From Phytophthora hibernalis (Eukaryota > Oomycota > Peronosporomycetes > Peronosporales > Peronosporaceae), in the NCBI GenBank assembly GCA_012656075.1, contig JAAKBF010000076.1, positions 248,001 to 312,000 of the forward strand: 64,000 nt of DNA, written 5' to 3'. The translations under genes and the position numbers were made by a program. The notes under the pieces are model-generated. The model was not told the origin of the DNA and made no database searches. It was given only the letters and a program-made list of their open reading frames with translations. Shown one piece after another: positions 50,707-61,803 of this stretch (the first letter of the stretch is position 1; the number at the start of each line of letters is the position of its first letter).

Positions 50707-52956
50707 ATGCTCACTCGGAAATGGACCCTTGCGGCGGTGGTGGCACTTGCATTCGTCTCCACATCTGATGCCGCAACAGCAACATCATACAAGACTAAGT
50801 CGGATCTGTATCCGTGGGTGGACGTGGACACACCATCCAGCGCTCAAACGTACACCTCTTCTCGTGGTGATACCTGGACTTTGACTATGAGCGACGAGTT
50901 CAATGTGGAAAACCGAAGTTTCGAAGCAGGAGACGACCATTTGTGGACAGCAATGGAACTCGCAGATGGAGTCAATTCAGCTCTGGAAGTTTACTCCACG
51001 AACATGACAGGCACCGAGTGTGACGACGACGGACACTGCTATTTCTTCATCAACACCACGGACGAGACCATCGAGGAGACCGTTTGGAACAGCTACACGT
51101 CACCAGCGGGATACGAGACCGTGTACTTCTACTACCGATCGGGAATGGTGCAGAGCTGGAACAAGTTCTGCTACCAAGGAGGTATGATCGAGGTGAAGGT
51201 GCAGCTACCCGGAGCTGTGACCAACGACTCGGGCAATCCGGACGTGGAAACTGGATCCACGACAGTTCGAGCTGCTAATATCGACTACTACCCGACGTGG
51301 CCTGGTATCTGGTTGATGGGGAACTTGGGTCGAGCCTTGTTTAGTGCGTCTACGAGTCGTATGTGGCCGTACACGTACAACGAGTGCAACGAAACAATCT
51401 ACACTTCGCAGAATCAACGTATCAGTGCGTGCAATGACACCCCTGGTTCAGGTTTGAACGCCAACCAAGGCCGGGGTGCTCCGGAGATCGATATCCTGGA
51501 AGGTGGTGGTACTGCCATCTCATCGTCAATTCAGGTTGGCCCCGGTATGCCTGATGATTTTCGAATGCTGGTGGATAACACGACCGCGTCTGGTTACTGT
51601 TTTTACAGCTACGGTTGTACCACCGAAGGTGCCAACAACCAGGACGTGCCGACTGAGTATTACTGGAACCTACGTGGACACAAGACATGGTACCAAGGTC
51701 TACGTTACGGTGCGAACAACCTTTGCGACGTTGAAGAGGACGACATCCAGAGTTTTTCCACCATTAATGCCTCGCTCACGGCGGGTATCACGGATAACGC
51801 GTGCACCATGGAATTGTGTCCTGCTTCGTACGACGTGAACGGTGATATGGGTTACATCGACAATGGCACGGTGCACTGGGGCATCAATTCGAATGGTACT
51901 TGCTTCCCGAAGCAAAATGCCTACATGGGAGCTTACCTTTGCAGTCCTGGTAACACGAACTCGGACTGTACAGCCTCGAGCGGTTCGACTAGTTCCAGCT
52001 CAGAGTTCGCCTATCAGATGGACGCTGTGTCCACGGACTGGGAAGTGCACATGGCTGCGTACTTGGACTGGGTCACGTACACGGTTGAGTGGGTCATGGG
52101 AGATTATGGATACGTTCGTTGGGAAGTGGAGAACCAGGTGATCTTTGAAATCCCGGCTGAAGCCCTTACGAATCCGCCGCAGGACACAGCACAAATGAAC
52201 CCGAAGAAGATCATGATCGAGGAGCCCATGTACATCATTTTCAACGTCGCCTTGTCGAGTTCTTGGGGTTCGTCACCGCCGAACGCGGGCTCCGGAAGCT
52301 GTCGTGGCGACGGCTCTAGCTCTGCGGACAATGCCATTTGTGACTCTTTCCCGATGTATCTGAAGATCGACTACATTCGCCTGTACCAGGACGTATCGGA
52401 CAACACGGACATGGCAATTGGCTGCGATCCTTCCTCTCATCCGACTAAGCAGTGGATTGAGGACAATATTGACGACTACACGGACACGGACAACCCGGAC
52501 ACCGCTGTATCAGGCATGGCCTTCTGCAACTTCGACGACGACTGCACAGTCGGCACCTCATCGGTGATCACTGGCACGTGCAATTCTGACGGACGCTGCG
52601 AGTGCTCTTCCGACTCGTGGACGGGTCCTCGCTGTACGGAAGTAGCGAGCGCCAGTGACGACGATACACTTTTCGGCCCGCCCATTCTCGTTTCCATCAT
52701 TGTGGCCATTGTCATCATTGCAGTGATTGTCTGTGTCATCCTCTACAAACGACGAGAGGTCAAGCGTATCATGGCCAAGGCCCAAGCGCAGCAGGAAACC
52801 ACCGAACAGATAAAAGAGCTCAACAAGACCGCGTCCATGATGACCACCGAAGGTAGCATCAACAAGGGCGAGAAATCTGCATCTGTCGCCTGGATCGCAG
52901 AAGTCAGCGGCAGCAAAACCGAAAGGAGAGACGACTACACCACCAACTTCGTATAA
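50707..52956 (+). CDS. KRE6/SKN1-like beta-glucan synthesis protein, copy 5 (intact)
   Basis: 749 residues, uninterrupted. Signal peptide (WTLAAVVALAFVSTSDA). GH16/SKN1 domain with the active-site EIDILE at residues 260-265. Conserved blocks are WNKFCYQGGMIEVKVQLPG, YYPTWPGIWLMGNLGRALF and MNPKKIMIEEPMYIIFNVAL. An EGF-like module (CNSDGRCECSSDSWTGPRCTE) is followed by one hydrophobic helix (SIIVAIVIIAVIVCVIL), a tail rich in Lys/Gln/Glu, and DDYTTNFV at the end. The open frame extends upstream to 50383, but ATG 50707 begins the signal peptide and follows the Inr. It is closest by eye to pseudogene copy 4 immediately upstream (shared KVQLPGAVTNDSGNPDVE), consistent with a recent tandem duplication. 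Confidence 0.93.
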   Translation: MLTRKWTLAAVVALAFVSTSDAATATSYKTKSDLYPWVDVDTPSSAQTYTSSRGDTWTLTMSDEFNVENRSFEAGDDHLWTAMELADGVNSALEVYSTNMTGTECDDDGHCYFFINTTDETIEETVWNSYTSPAGYETVYFYYRSGMVQSWNKFCYQGGMIEVKVQLPGAVTNDSGNPDVETGSTTVRAANIDYYPTWPGIWLMGNLGRALFSASTSRMWPYTYNECNETIYTSQNQRISACNDTPGSGLNANQGRGAPEIDILEGGGTAISSSIQVGPGMPDDFRMLVDNTTASGYCFYSYGCTTEGANNQDVPTEYYWNLRGHKTWYQGLRYGANNLCDVEEDDIQSFSTINASLTAGITDNACTMELCPASYDVNGDMGYIDNGTVHWGINSNGTCFPKQNAYMGAYLCSPGNTNSDCTASSGSTSSSSEFAYQMDAVSTDWEVHMAAYLDWVTYTVEWVMGDYGYVRWEVENQVIFEIPAEALTNPPQDTAQMNPKKIMIEEPMYIIFNVALSSSWGSSPPNAGSGSCRGDGSSSADNAICDSFPMYLKIDYIRLYQDVSDNTDMAIGCDPSSHPTKQWIEDNIDDYTDTDNPDTAVSGMAFCNFDDDCTVGTSSVITGTCNSDGRCECSSDSWTGPRCTEVASASDDDTLFGPPILVSIIVAIVIIAVIVCVILYKRREVKRIMAKAQAQQETTEQIKELNKTASMMTTEGSINKGEKSASVAWIAEVSGSKTERRDDYTTNFV

Positions 52957-53248
52957 TAGATATTAACCCTTCAATACAACACCTTTGCTCATCAAAAACA
53001 TGGTCATGCAGAACCCACCTGATCACACGAAGGAGCAAATGCCTCCCATGCAGTCCTATCGCACGAACAACTCTTGTAGCGACACTATAATGTTCACAGC
53101 CTTCGCCTCTATTTCATTGCTTTCTGAGGAATGGTGTTGGGAGTGTTGGGATAAAAATACGGAGTGCTGCTCCAAGTATCGACTGGACTTGCGACTAAAG
53201 CTCAGGATGGAGAGCTCTGTTCTCGTTCTTGCGGTGGGCGGATGCAGC

Positions 53249-54746
53249 TCAGTTGATGGCCACGCTGAAGATGTAGATGTTGTACGCGACGCAGTAGGCG
53301 AGCGACGTGAGAAACGCAGCGGCAGTGAGCGCGCCGGCGTTTTCGGTGAAGCCTCCATACATGCGGACGAGCTGCGCGTCGAGCTTCTGTAGCGGCAGGA
53401 TGGTCAGCGTGATGAAGGCCAAGCTGTTGACGCACCACGTGATGACCTCGAGGATAACGATGGACCAGCGGTAGTGACTGGTGTCTTGGTCGTCGCTGGA
53501 CGGGAAGTAGGAGGCGCGCTGGATGGACGTGAGCAGTGTGCTGACGAAGACCTTGAAGATGGTGTTGAACGACAGAGCGAGTCCGACGACGCCGCCTTCG
53601 GTGCCCTCCTCGATGATCTCGGTCACTGGGACGAGCAGCACCAACGCCATGACACCTGACGCAACTCCAGCCACCCCAGTGAACACGAAATAAATCACTG
53701 GACTCCGATACAGCGCGGGGACGACCAAAACAGCCAGAACAACCTGCGGTAGGATCGTCATGATCGGCGCCATTGCGAAGAACCGTTTCCACAGGATGTT
53801 GCGGAACCTCCACCTCCACATGAGCACCGTCCCAATCATCACCAAGTCGTTCAAGCTGTTGCTGAGCAGTGCCGAGGCGTTGTCCGTCGTGTCCGTCCAC
53901 GTTCTCAACGCGTCCGTCACCAACGGAAATCCAAAGTTCAGGAAGAAGGCGAAGCTCGCGACGACCATCAAGATCCGCCACACGGCCTTCTGCTTGGTCA
54001 TTTTCCAGTAGCTCTCGCACTTGCACCTGAGCGACTCCTTCCTGTACGCCGGCACCTCGTCCAGTCCGCCCAGCACCACCACAATGGTCGTCACAGAGAG
54101 CGGCATCAAGACTAACAAAAGCAACGGGATCTCGAACGTCGCGAGGACGTTCTGGACCAAAAACACGAGCAGTCTGGCCGAGATCTGGCCGGCTGCTCTA
54201 ACTAGCAAGTAATCTGCCTGGAACACTCCTCTTCTCTCTAAACTCTCTCTGGGACAGCGTCACGACTGCCGTGTGCACTGAGCAGAAGTTGATCATGGAG
54301 CCGAAGCTCACGCCGCCCATGAGCAGCATCATCAGGTAGCTGAAGCTGTTGCCCATGACCTTCTTGGTGCTGTCAGCGAAGAGACAGCCGAGGCCAATGA
54401 GCGCCAAGCACAGGAGACTGAAGCCCATACCCAGCACCATGTACGACTTGCGTCTGGAGCCCCACACGGGCACTGCGTCAGCGTAGAGTCCCACGAAGAA
54501 AGCCAAGGCGGCCGGCACCTCCACGAGTCGGTCCATAGCCTCCGTTTGCCCCTCGGACAGCTGCAACTGGCGACTCACCATGAGCAACAGCCCGTAGCGA
54601 GCGCCAACGTAGACGAACGACGACGTGAACGTGGCGGCCACGAGTCCCACGAAGCCTCTGGAGAAGAAACGGACGCCGCCACCCGAGCGCAAGCCGCCGT
54701 ACATGTCGTAGTTGTAGAAGTCCGGCCCGGCCACGAAGCGGCTCAT
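53249..54746 (-). CDS. Folate-biopterin (BT1) family transporter
   Basis: A polytopic membrane protein of about 500 residues of the folate-biopterin transporter family, which is large in Phytophthora. The start at ATG 54746 gives MSRFVAGPDFYNYDMYGG. Features are RYGLLLMVSRQLQLSEGQTE, a loop VPVWGSRRKSYMVLG (the BT1 P-x-x-G-x-R-R-K-x-Y signature), YLMMLLMGGVSFGSM, and in the second half VFQADYLLVRAAGQISAR, then about six helices to the C-terminus. The frame changes at about 54215 (two bases appear missing in a GG run near AGAGGAGTG); the halves fit together well, so it is probably a consensus error. It would move folates, pterins or S-adenosylmethionine-like substrates across a membrane; the substrate is not predictable from sequence. 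Confidence 0.82.
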
Positions 54747-55446
54747 GTCTTTTTGACTTGGTTGCGTCAATCGATCTTGGATTATGATATGCAAATCTGG
54801 GGTCATCAATGGGAAAGGCAACATGACAGAACAGAGGTTCAACGTTGAGCGAGTTGGACAGGGATGAGGCAGCGGAGGTTTCGGTAGTATGCTCACTACA
54901 TGTACTCATACAGTACTACGTAAAACCAGCCTTCGCGATCGCAGGTGCCAAGTACCAACGGCGCACAGTCGAAAGAATGATTCTGGGCGTCGCCGGACGT
55001 AGTATTTTAAGTTCAAGCAACAGAGGAAGCTCTCGCGGGAATGGAAAAAGGAACTCTTTCGTCTATCTAACGGTACGATACGTTCAGTACATGTACTAAT
55101 ACATGCACTTTGTAGGCGGCTTTGAGGCCTCCAGTCATGTCAAGCCTGACCAAGCTGTTGATGACATTTTGAGCGTATACATGTATTGTGCTCTGGAATC
55201 GTTTTGGTAGAACGAGATTGTCAAACCGTACGAAAAACCAGTTTTGGTATTTTGCTTATTGCTGGTTTCCAGATACTGTACATGTGAACCCATCCGATGC
55301 TGTTCAGCTGTTGGAAGTTCACGTCTGCCAGTTTGCTGTCCGATGGAGTCTTCTCGTTGGTTTGCCGGATCTAGTTCGCAGTTTACTTTCCACTTTGTCC
55401 TCCACCACTCAGCGCCCAAGCTAACGAACATCCTGTCCCAAGCTTC

Positions 55447-56105
55447 ATGAGGTTCTACCACTTGATCCTATTGGTGGCTGCCGTGTTCCTTGCAAGTGCC
55501 GATTCCGCCTCGGCGTTTCGGGAATCGAAGTTGACGACACCTGGCTCTCAGACCCAAGTGCTCGAAAACAACGCCCCCACCAAGAGGCTTGTGAGAGCTG
55601 CCACCGATGAGAGAGAGAATTTCAATTCCCGGTCTTGAGAACGTCTTAAAACGATTTTCGTCAAGCAAGACCAAGGAGCTCCAGGGACTGCTCAAGGCTG
55701 ATGAATCTATCGACAGTGCTTTCAAGAAGTTGGGGCTCAGCAAAATGCCCATTGGTAAGAATGATTTTATCGAGACGAAAATGGTGGTGAAACTCTGTTC
55801 GAGCAGCAACTTCAAGGTCTGGTCCCAACATGCCACCCGACTGAGACCCTGAGAGGGCTCACCTTTGGCGAGAAAACGTGGCGACCATGATTCTGTTGAA
55901 GTATTCACGGGGGTCGCGGTAGGTCGCCGAAAAGCTGGAAGCTGCGCAGTTCAACAAATGGTACGCTACGGACAAGCTCGACGCTGATGACGTTTTCGAG
56001 GAGGTACTGCAAAGGAAACGACCGGAGATTCATACACAATCCCGTGAGAAATTTATCTGGGGAAATTACAGCAAATACATCTGGGAACGGGTCATGAACA
56101 ATTAG
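55447..56105 (+). pseudogene. RXLR-type effector pseudogene
   Basis: The first frame (55447-55638) gives a clear signal peptide (HLILLVAAVFLASADSASA). It is followed near residues 47-50 by RLVR, an RXLR-like motif with Val at the third position, and then an acidic DERE at the dEER position. A one-base shift exactly at the dEER site changes frame. The second frame (from about 55607) continues with a helical domain and stops at 55851. A third stretch (about 55920-56105) has FNKWYATDKLDADDVF and a Trp-containing end, like a WY-type helical unit. RXLR proteins are secreted effectors delivered into plant cells. With two frame changes and a stop this copy cannot make the full protein as written. 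Confidence 0.7.
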
Positions 56106-57593
56106 TGGTTTGTGTCGGGGCTTAGGCGTTTGGAACCGATGTATGGATAATCGCAAAACGTTGCTTCTTCAAACGTGTCCTCTTTTCCATTATGTTCTTT
56201 CAAATACTCGACAAATTACCGCCCTAGATGGACAGCACATACGGCTGTAGGCAGGACTCGGTATATTGCAATAACAAATTAAGTGGCAGTCCGAATAAAT
56301 AACTGATTTTTATTTTAATTTCTAATAAAAGAGGAGGCACACTGCGGATGGGATACGATCCTGTGATCTGATTGGACAGTCGGACTATTATGGACTAGAA
56401 TTCCGGTAAATTAATTAGGCACTTCGTTTTTGCCTTAACACCTCCACTCACAGTAGAGCGATTTCGAAGCAGCCACTTTTCAGCTCACCTCCCATTTGCG
56501 TGTCTCAGCATCGGGATTTAGCTGAAGATTAGCTCTTAAGAGAATCTGGGTGAAGAAATTCATGGCGTGTTAAGAGAATAGATTCTTTAAACATTTGCCT
56601 CTCAAACTTAATTGAGGTGCACCACATTTTAACACTTTGCACTTCCCATTTTCAGGACAGCCATGAGCACGCAAGAGCTACGCGATCAAACATGTAGCCT
56701 TTCTAAAAATAGCAGACAATAAACATGGTGCGTTAAGCCTCCAACAGCCAGCGTTGCCTGGGGTGGGGCGGCGACACCACGCACCAGCGCTGCTAAGCGT
56801 TTAGAGGGGCGGCTACTCGTTAAATGTATCGACAAGATCGATACGTCGCGAGGGTTTAATTTGACCACCCAACTTTCACTGTCACATCATATGCTACATC
56901 GTTGTGTCGTAAGTTTGTCAGTGTGCAGAATCGGAAAGCTCCGAAATAAAAAATCAATTGCAGTTGCGCTTGCCATTATCCCGGCGCAAGGAATTGAAAA
57001 GCAGATGAACGACTTCGAAATCTCTCTAGTGTCCACTGTTTCTTTCTACTCTTTCTACTGCTTTGGCCACACCACTCGACAGTTCTCAGTTTGTGGTCGA
57101 TTCTTAACCAGTACTTGTATTGTGCTTTGCAGGTAAAATGTCCCTCCGTCTAATGGGCAGACCATGAATTCAGGTGTAAAACTGGGGACAAAGTGGAATT
57201 TAATGAGACTGAGTGAAGTTTGCCGAACAGTGCGGTATCGCCACCATAAATCCGCGTCAGCATCACAGGATCGGGAAACACTGAACAGTGGAAAGAGCCC
57301 ACCATTCGTTGTGGATGTTATGAATCGCCGTTTGCCTTCTACACACGTCCACGAAAAGGGTGGGCGTATCTCAATTCGCGAAAACAGACCACCTCGAAGG
57401 CTGGAAGGGCGTGGTGTATGTTTTAAGTCCAACCTGATGTGTTCTTAAGTCGAGCGCGAAGTGCACCGCTTTCAAAGTTTGAAAGGGGTGCATCTTCGAC
57501 GTCCCAGCTTGAAAAGGATGCCGCCGCGCGTGCTCTGGAGGGAGGTTGCCGCCGACCTGAAGCTAATTCACCTATTGCAACATCTACTACTAT
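56106..57593. other. AT-rich region without a recognisable gene
   Basis: Between the effector pseudogene and the retrotransposon. Short frames only. No domain and no clear repeat ends were recognised. The segment at about 57160-57450 (+) is an open frame without a recognised motif. Confidence 0.35.
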
Positions 57594-57963
57594 TGTTGTC
57601 TTGGCCGAAGTTGTAAAAATGAATAACCGTCAGACGGACCGGCAAATTCAAAAGTGAGTGCCGTCCCCAGACCTTCATCCGGTTGGGTTCTCTTTTCCTT
57701 TGTTGGCATTGTTTGCTACTCAATAACGTCTCTTAAGCTCAGTATACTTATAGTAATACCAAGTTCTAACCAATTGGCATCTGTTTCTAACTAAGATCAG
57801 AAACCAGATTTGTTTACCAAAACTTGGTACTTAACCTTAACTACAACACTCCCACAAAGAGACGCACAACCAATACGCTCAAGCGATACTTGCTTCGAAC
57901 TAGCAAAATCTACTCTATAGGGTATCTTTGCATTCGTCTTATGTGTATATTGTTAGCTTAACA
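57594..57963 (-). repeat. 3' LTR of the copia element (complete)
   Basis: 370 bp with canonical inverted ends, TGTTGTC...TTAACA on the plus strand. 57594-57921 aligns with 62806-63134; the remaining 42 bp (57922-57963) have no counterpart in the other LTR. Confidence 0.75.
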
Positions 57964-58333
57964 CCAGCATTATCATGCATGGAGAGAGGGGCTGCAAAAC
58001 CTATAATGACATACCCTTTTGACCCATTTAATCTACACTCATGTCACCTGTAGCTGTACTCATCAAAAAGTGGCTTAAACGTTTTTTGTAGTGATCTCTT
58101 ATCAATGCAGTCCTAGAAATTTGTTGACTTATTCGTATAACTTTAATCGGGGCTGCAAAACGTAGCTCTTGTCTGACGGTCTTATTGTACCTAAACTTAT
58201 CTTTTGATGAGCAACTCTTATAAATCAAATGAAAGTGTTAAGTCAGTTTATTAACACGATTTGAAGTGCCACGTTATCGACGTCGTCTACGAAGTGGAGG
58301 GGTTGTGAGATTTAGCTTGCCTGCGTACTTCCT

Positions 58334-58990
58334 TTGCAGTTGTTGGCTTCAAGGTTTCTCACCCCCATAAGCTCTCGTAGCTTGCAGAATTGTACTTGGG
58401 GCAGTGCCTTTGTCAGTGCATCTGCTACCATATCTTTGGTATTACAGTACGTATTGTCGATACGATCTCTTTCGTATGCTTCACGGGCATATAAGTATCT
58501 CGTCTCTATATGCTTAGTCGACGAATGACTAGCAGGATTCTCAACTATACTTATTGCTGCTGTATTGTCGCACCAACAATAAATTTGGCTGCTTTTGTTG
58601 CCATCCTAGTTCCTTTAAGAGCAGTCATAACCATTCGCTTTCCTTTACACCCTCACTTACGGCAACTAATTCAACCTGTGCTGTGTGCAAACTGACCATA
58701 TCTTGTCTACAACTCTTCCAAGAGACACATGCATCAGCGAGTATTGACACGTAACCAGTAACTGATTTACGATCCTGATTAGCATTTGCGAAGCTCGCAT
58801 CTGTGTATAGTTTATAAACTACCTCTTTGTGAGTTCCTTCATATACTAACCCATACATCGATGTTCCTTTCAGATACTTAAGTACTCTCTGTGCAGCTCT
58901 CCAATGAGACTTGTGATAACAAGAGAGGAATTTACTTAATTCTCTTACAGCATTTGCAATATCAGGTCTAGTTCCTTTAACCAGATACAT
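58334..58990 (-). pseudogene. Copia pol: RNase H part
   Basis: On the minus strand from about 58990: TRPDIANAVRELSKFLS, RVLKYLKGTSMYGL, then the RNase H segment with YTDASFANANQDRKSVTGY and SWKSCRQDMVSLHTAQVE. This is the typical copia C-terminal order (Y-x-D-(A/S)-(D/S)-(W/F)-A, then S-W-x-S-K-x-Q, then S-(T/S)-x-E-A-E). The final catalytic pattern TAEAE is changed to TAQVE, so the RNase H is probably inactive. The frame ends at 58625; coding traces continue to about 58334 out of frame. Confidence 0.8.
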
Positions 58991-59056
58991 GAGAGAGCCT
59001 ACCAGTCCTCGGTAGTCATATGGCTGTGCTGCAATAGCTTCAGCGCTGAGATTTGT

Positions 59057-59760
59057 CTATTTTTCTAATGTAATGCTTGCTGCTTGAGGAGTAGCTACTA
59101 TTGAGCAGTCCATCATATCAAACTTTTCTAGCAAGTCTAGAATATACTTATGCTGCGATAGGTTGAGTTGCTTACGAGCTCTATCTCTTCTGATCTCCAT
59201 TTTCAACAGATAATGGACCTCTCCAAGGTCCTTCATTTTAAAGCGTTCTGACAGCCTTAATTTCATTTACAGCTGATAGCCTTGAGCCAGCAATGGTTAA
59301 GTCATCCACATATAGACATATTAAGACGACGTCGGTACTCCATTAACCTCCCACTTTTTCTTGTACAAACAGTATTCCTTTTTGCATCGAGAAAAACCTA
59401 ATGACTCCAAAAGGTGTGCAGCACCCTGTACCAAATTCGGGGCGCCTCTTTCAGGCCATACAGGCTCTTAATTAGCTTACAGACTTTGCCATTATGACGT
59501 TGCCTAAATCCAAGGGGTGGAACCATATATAATAGTTCCCCATTTAGAAACGCAGTTGGCACATCCATTTGGTGGATGTGGAAATCCTCTGTTGCCGCAA
59601 TTGCGAGCACTAATATTAACGACTCATATCGGGCTACCAGTGAGAATATCTCGCCGTCGTCAACACCAAATCGCTGTGTATTTCCCATTACCACTGGTCG
59701 CGCTTTAAATCGCTCTACAGACCTATCTGCCTGATATTTTACATCTAAAACCTAGTGACA
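59057..59760 (-). pseudogene. Copia pol: reverse transcriptase part
   Basis: Pieces in order: VDDGEIFSLVARYESLILVL, QMDVPTAFLNGELLYMVPP and KSLYGLKEAPRIWY (59694-59398). The catalytic CLYVDDLTIAGSRL follows in a different frame at about 59320-59275, then LSERFKMKDLGEVHYLLKMEI (59266-59057). These are the standard copia RT blocks. Frame changes between them, and a stop before YVDD, disable it. Confidence 0.85.
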
Positions 59761-59953
59761 GCCTAATGCCTTGCGTCCTTTGGGTAGATCAACCATTTTC
59801 CACGTCTTATTTTCTAAGAGAGCCTGATACTCAACTTCTAATGCGCCGAGCCATGATTCCCGGTATTACCCTGCTAATGCCGCATTTAGTGATTTTGGAA
59901 TTGGGATACGAGTCCTGCTAACTGTTACCCCTAAAATTGGGTTTATTGTTGCC

Positions 59954-61255
59954 TCAAGCACTTAGTCTTGGGCTTCGTCGCCTCTTACGCAATGCACGTG
60001 GCTTATCGTGGTCCTTTTGTGTGTTTATTATCATTTCTGTTGATGTTGACCTTTCTACGACCTGCGAAGACGGCTCGTCACTATGACTATCATCCGACTT
60101 CTCATCCTCGTCACGCTGATTGACATAAGCTCCCACATCTCCCACGGCCCCCACTTGAAGTTGGCGGGTCTCTAGACGGGCTATTTTGACACTTATGCAC
60201 GCTATAATATCTTCCTTTTCTTTAGCGGTTAGCGCATGGTTCCTGTTTGGAAACGACCTAGCTATCACAGCCGACTGATCAACTGTATCAAACTTAACAC
60301 TTCGAGCTACCAATAATACATTGTTGACAGTATCTAACAATCTGTAGCCCTTATAATCGTTTGCAAGACCGAGGAACTTGCACTCCAAACCTCTTGAGCT
60401 CAATTTCTTATCCTTTCTCTTAGTATTTGGGATATGAGCATAACATACACTGCCCCATATTTGAAGTATATTGCCATCCGGATTTTTACCATGTAATGCT
60501 TCGTAGGGCGAAGTGTTTCCAAGCCTAGAAGTTGGCGTTATATTCGACACTTCACCGGCGTTTTTTATTTCCTCTGGCCACCAGTGTGCTGGCATAGCCG
60601 CTGTTAAAAGTGAACTTCTTACTTGTCTCATTAATGTCTGATGGCAGCGCTTCGCGCTCCCATTCTCTTCTTGACATTCTACATTTGATTTCTCAAAACG
60701 GATACCTTTCGACTGCAGAAATGTCCTCATCTTTTGATTGACAAATTCTGTACCGCCATCACTTCTTATCCTCTTTATTTCATAGTGATGCTGTTTTTGT
60801 AGTAGCAGTATGAGGTTAACCACATGACTGTAAAATTATTTTGTAGACCTCATCACAAATAGCCATTTGTACGACGTTGCATCACCCACAATTGCTAACG
60901 TGTACTGATGACCATATCCACCATAGTTACCGTTTACTTTCATCTTTCCCATAGTGTCCATGTGCAAAGTGTGAAATGGCTGCTTAGACCGTGTCCCTAT
61001 TTTTCTATATGGTATACGTGTCGAGTTTGCAACTTCGCAAGTCGCACAGAAGAAAGGAATTTCTCTTAGCTCATTCTGAGGTATATGAGGAATTCCTTCG
61101 ACTAACTTATGAGTAAATATTGCTAATAGTCTGTCCCTGTGGACATGGCCTAGTCTAAGATGCCACTTTTGCATCAAAGCAATTTTCTGTGTTTCTGTAA
61201 AGCTCTTTCTTACGGTTTGCACCTTAATCTGCCTGAAAGAGGGTAGATAATACAC
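59954..61255 (-). pseudogene. Copia pol: integrase with HHCC region
   Basis: From the right: WHLRLGHVHRDRLLAIF with the two His, then FCATCEVANSTRIPY with the two Cys (the HHCC zinc site, 61255-60836). The core follows: HMDTMGKM holds the first Asp; RSDGGTEFVNQKMRTFLQS the second Asp; CQEENGSAKRCHQTLMRQV the Glu; then TPYE-like SPYEALHGKNPD and a GYRLLD stretch. A frame change at about 60830 splits the core between the first and second Asp. Confidence 0.85.
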
Positions 61256-61383
61256 CGCCCCTTTTGCACCGCAGCAAATAAAAGCTGTCCTTCCTTATTG
61301 AAGAAATACACCCCATGCTGAGATTGAAGGTGATTATACGCTTGCTTAGCGAGATGACAAGCACTAATTAAGTTACTCCCACA

Positions 61384-61803
61384 TTACTTGTCAAATGCAA
61401 TGTTCCTAATCTTTAGACCGATCGATTTATTGAAAGGTCTTGCAACATGCATTTGTATTGAGCCAGTTAGAGATGTTTCTGATGTGCTACCGTTACCATA
61501 CTCAAACCTATGGATCGAACCTTTGTGTAGCGATTTGAACCAGCCTTTGTCTGGGCTTATTCCAAATGCAGCTCCTGTATCAACAATCCACAGATCATCC
61601 GTAACTGTCAGTCGACGTAACCAACTCAAATAGGTACCACATCGTTTACGTACCGAGGTGTCGATTTCACCAAAGCTCTTCAAACAGCCTCCGTCGCCAT
61701 CTTCCGACTCCTCTTTCTCTGAACCAGAAAGGCTGAATTCCTCCTCCATCTCGACATCCGTTGGCAGTTCACGCGTCCTTCGTTTCTTGGTAGCGCGCTG
61801 CAC
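61384..61803 (-). pseudogene. Copia protease region
   Basis: LWIVDTGAAFGISPDKGWF contains the aspartic protease motif D-T-G, followed by a Gly/Ser-rich stretch and TSLTGSIQMHVARPF. A Glu/Ser-rich spacer precedes it. The continuation toward the integrase is interrupted at about 61380 by stops. Confidence 0.75.

Noticed and set aside
52985..54250. A retained tRNA or other RNA gene in the short intergenic gaps
   Set aside because: No cloverleaf with matching A and B boxes was recognised there or elsewhere in the window by eye. A tRNA scan would be needed to exclude it.
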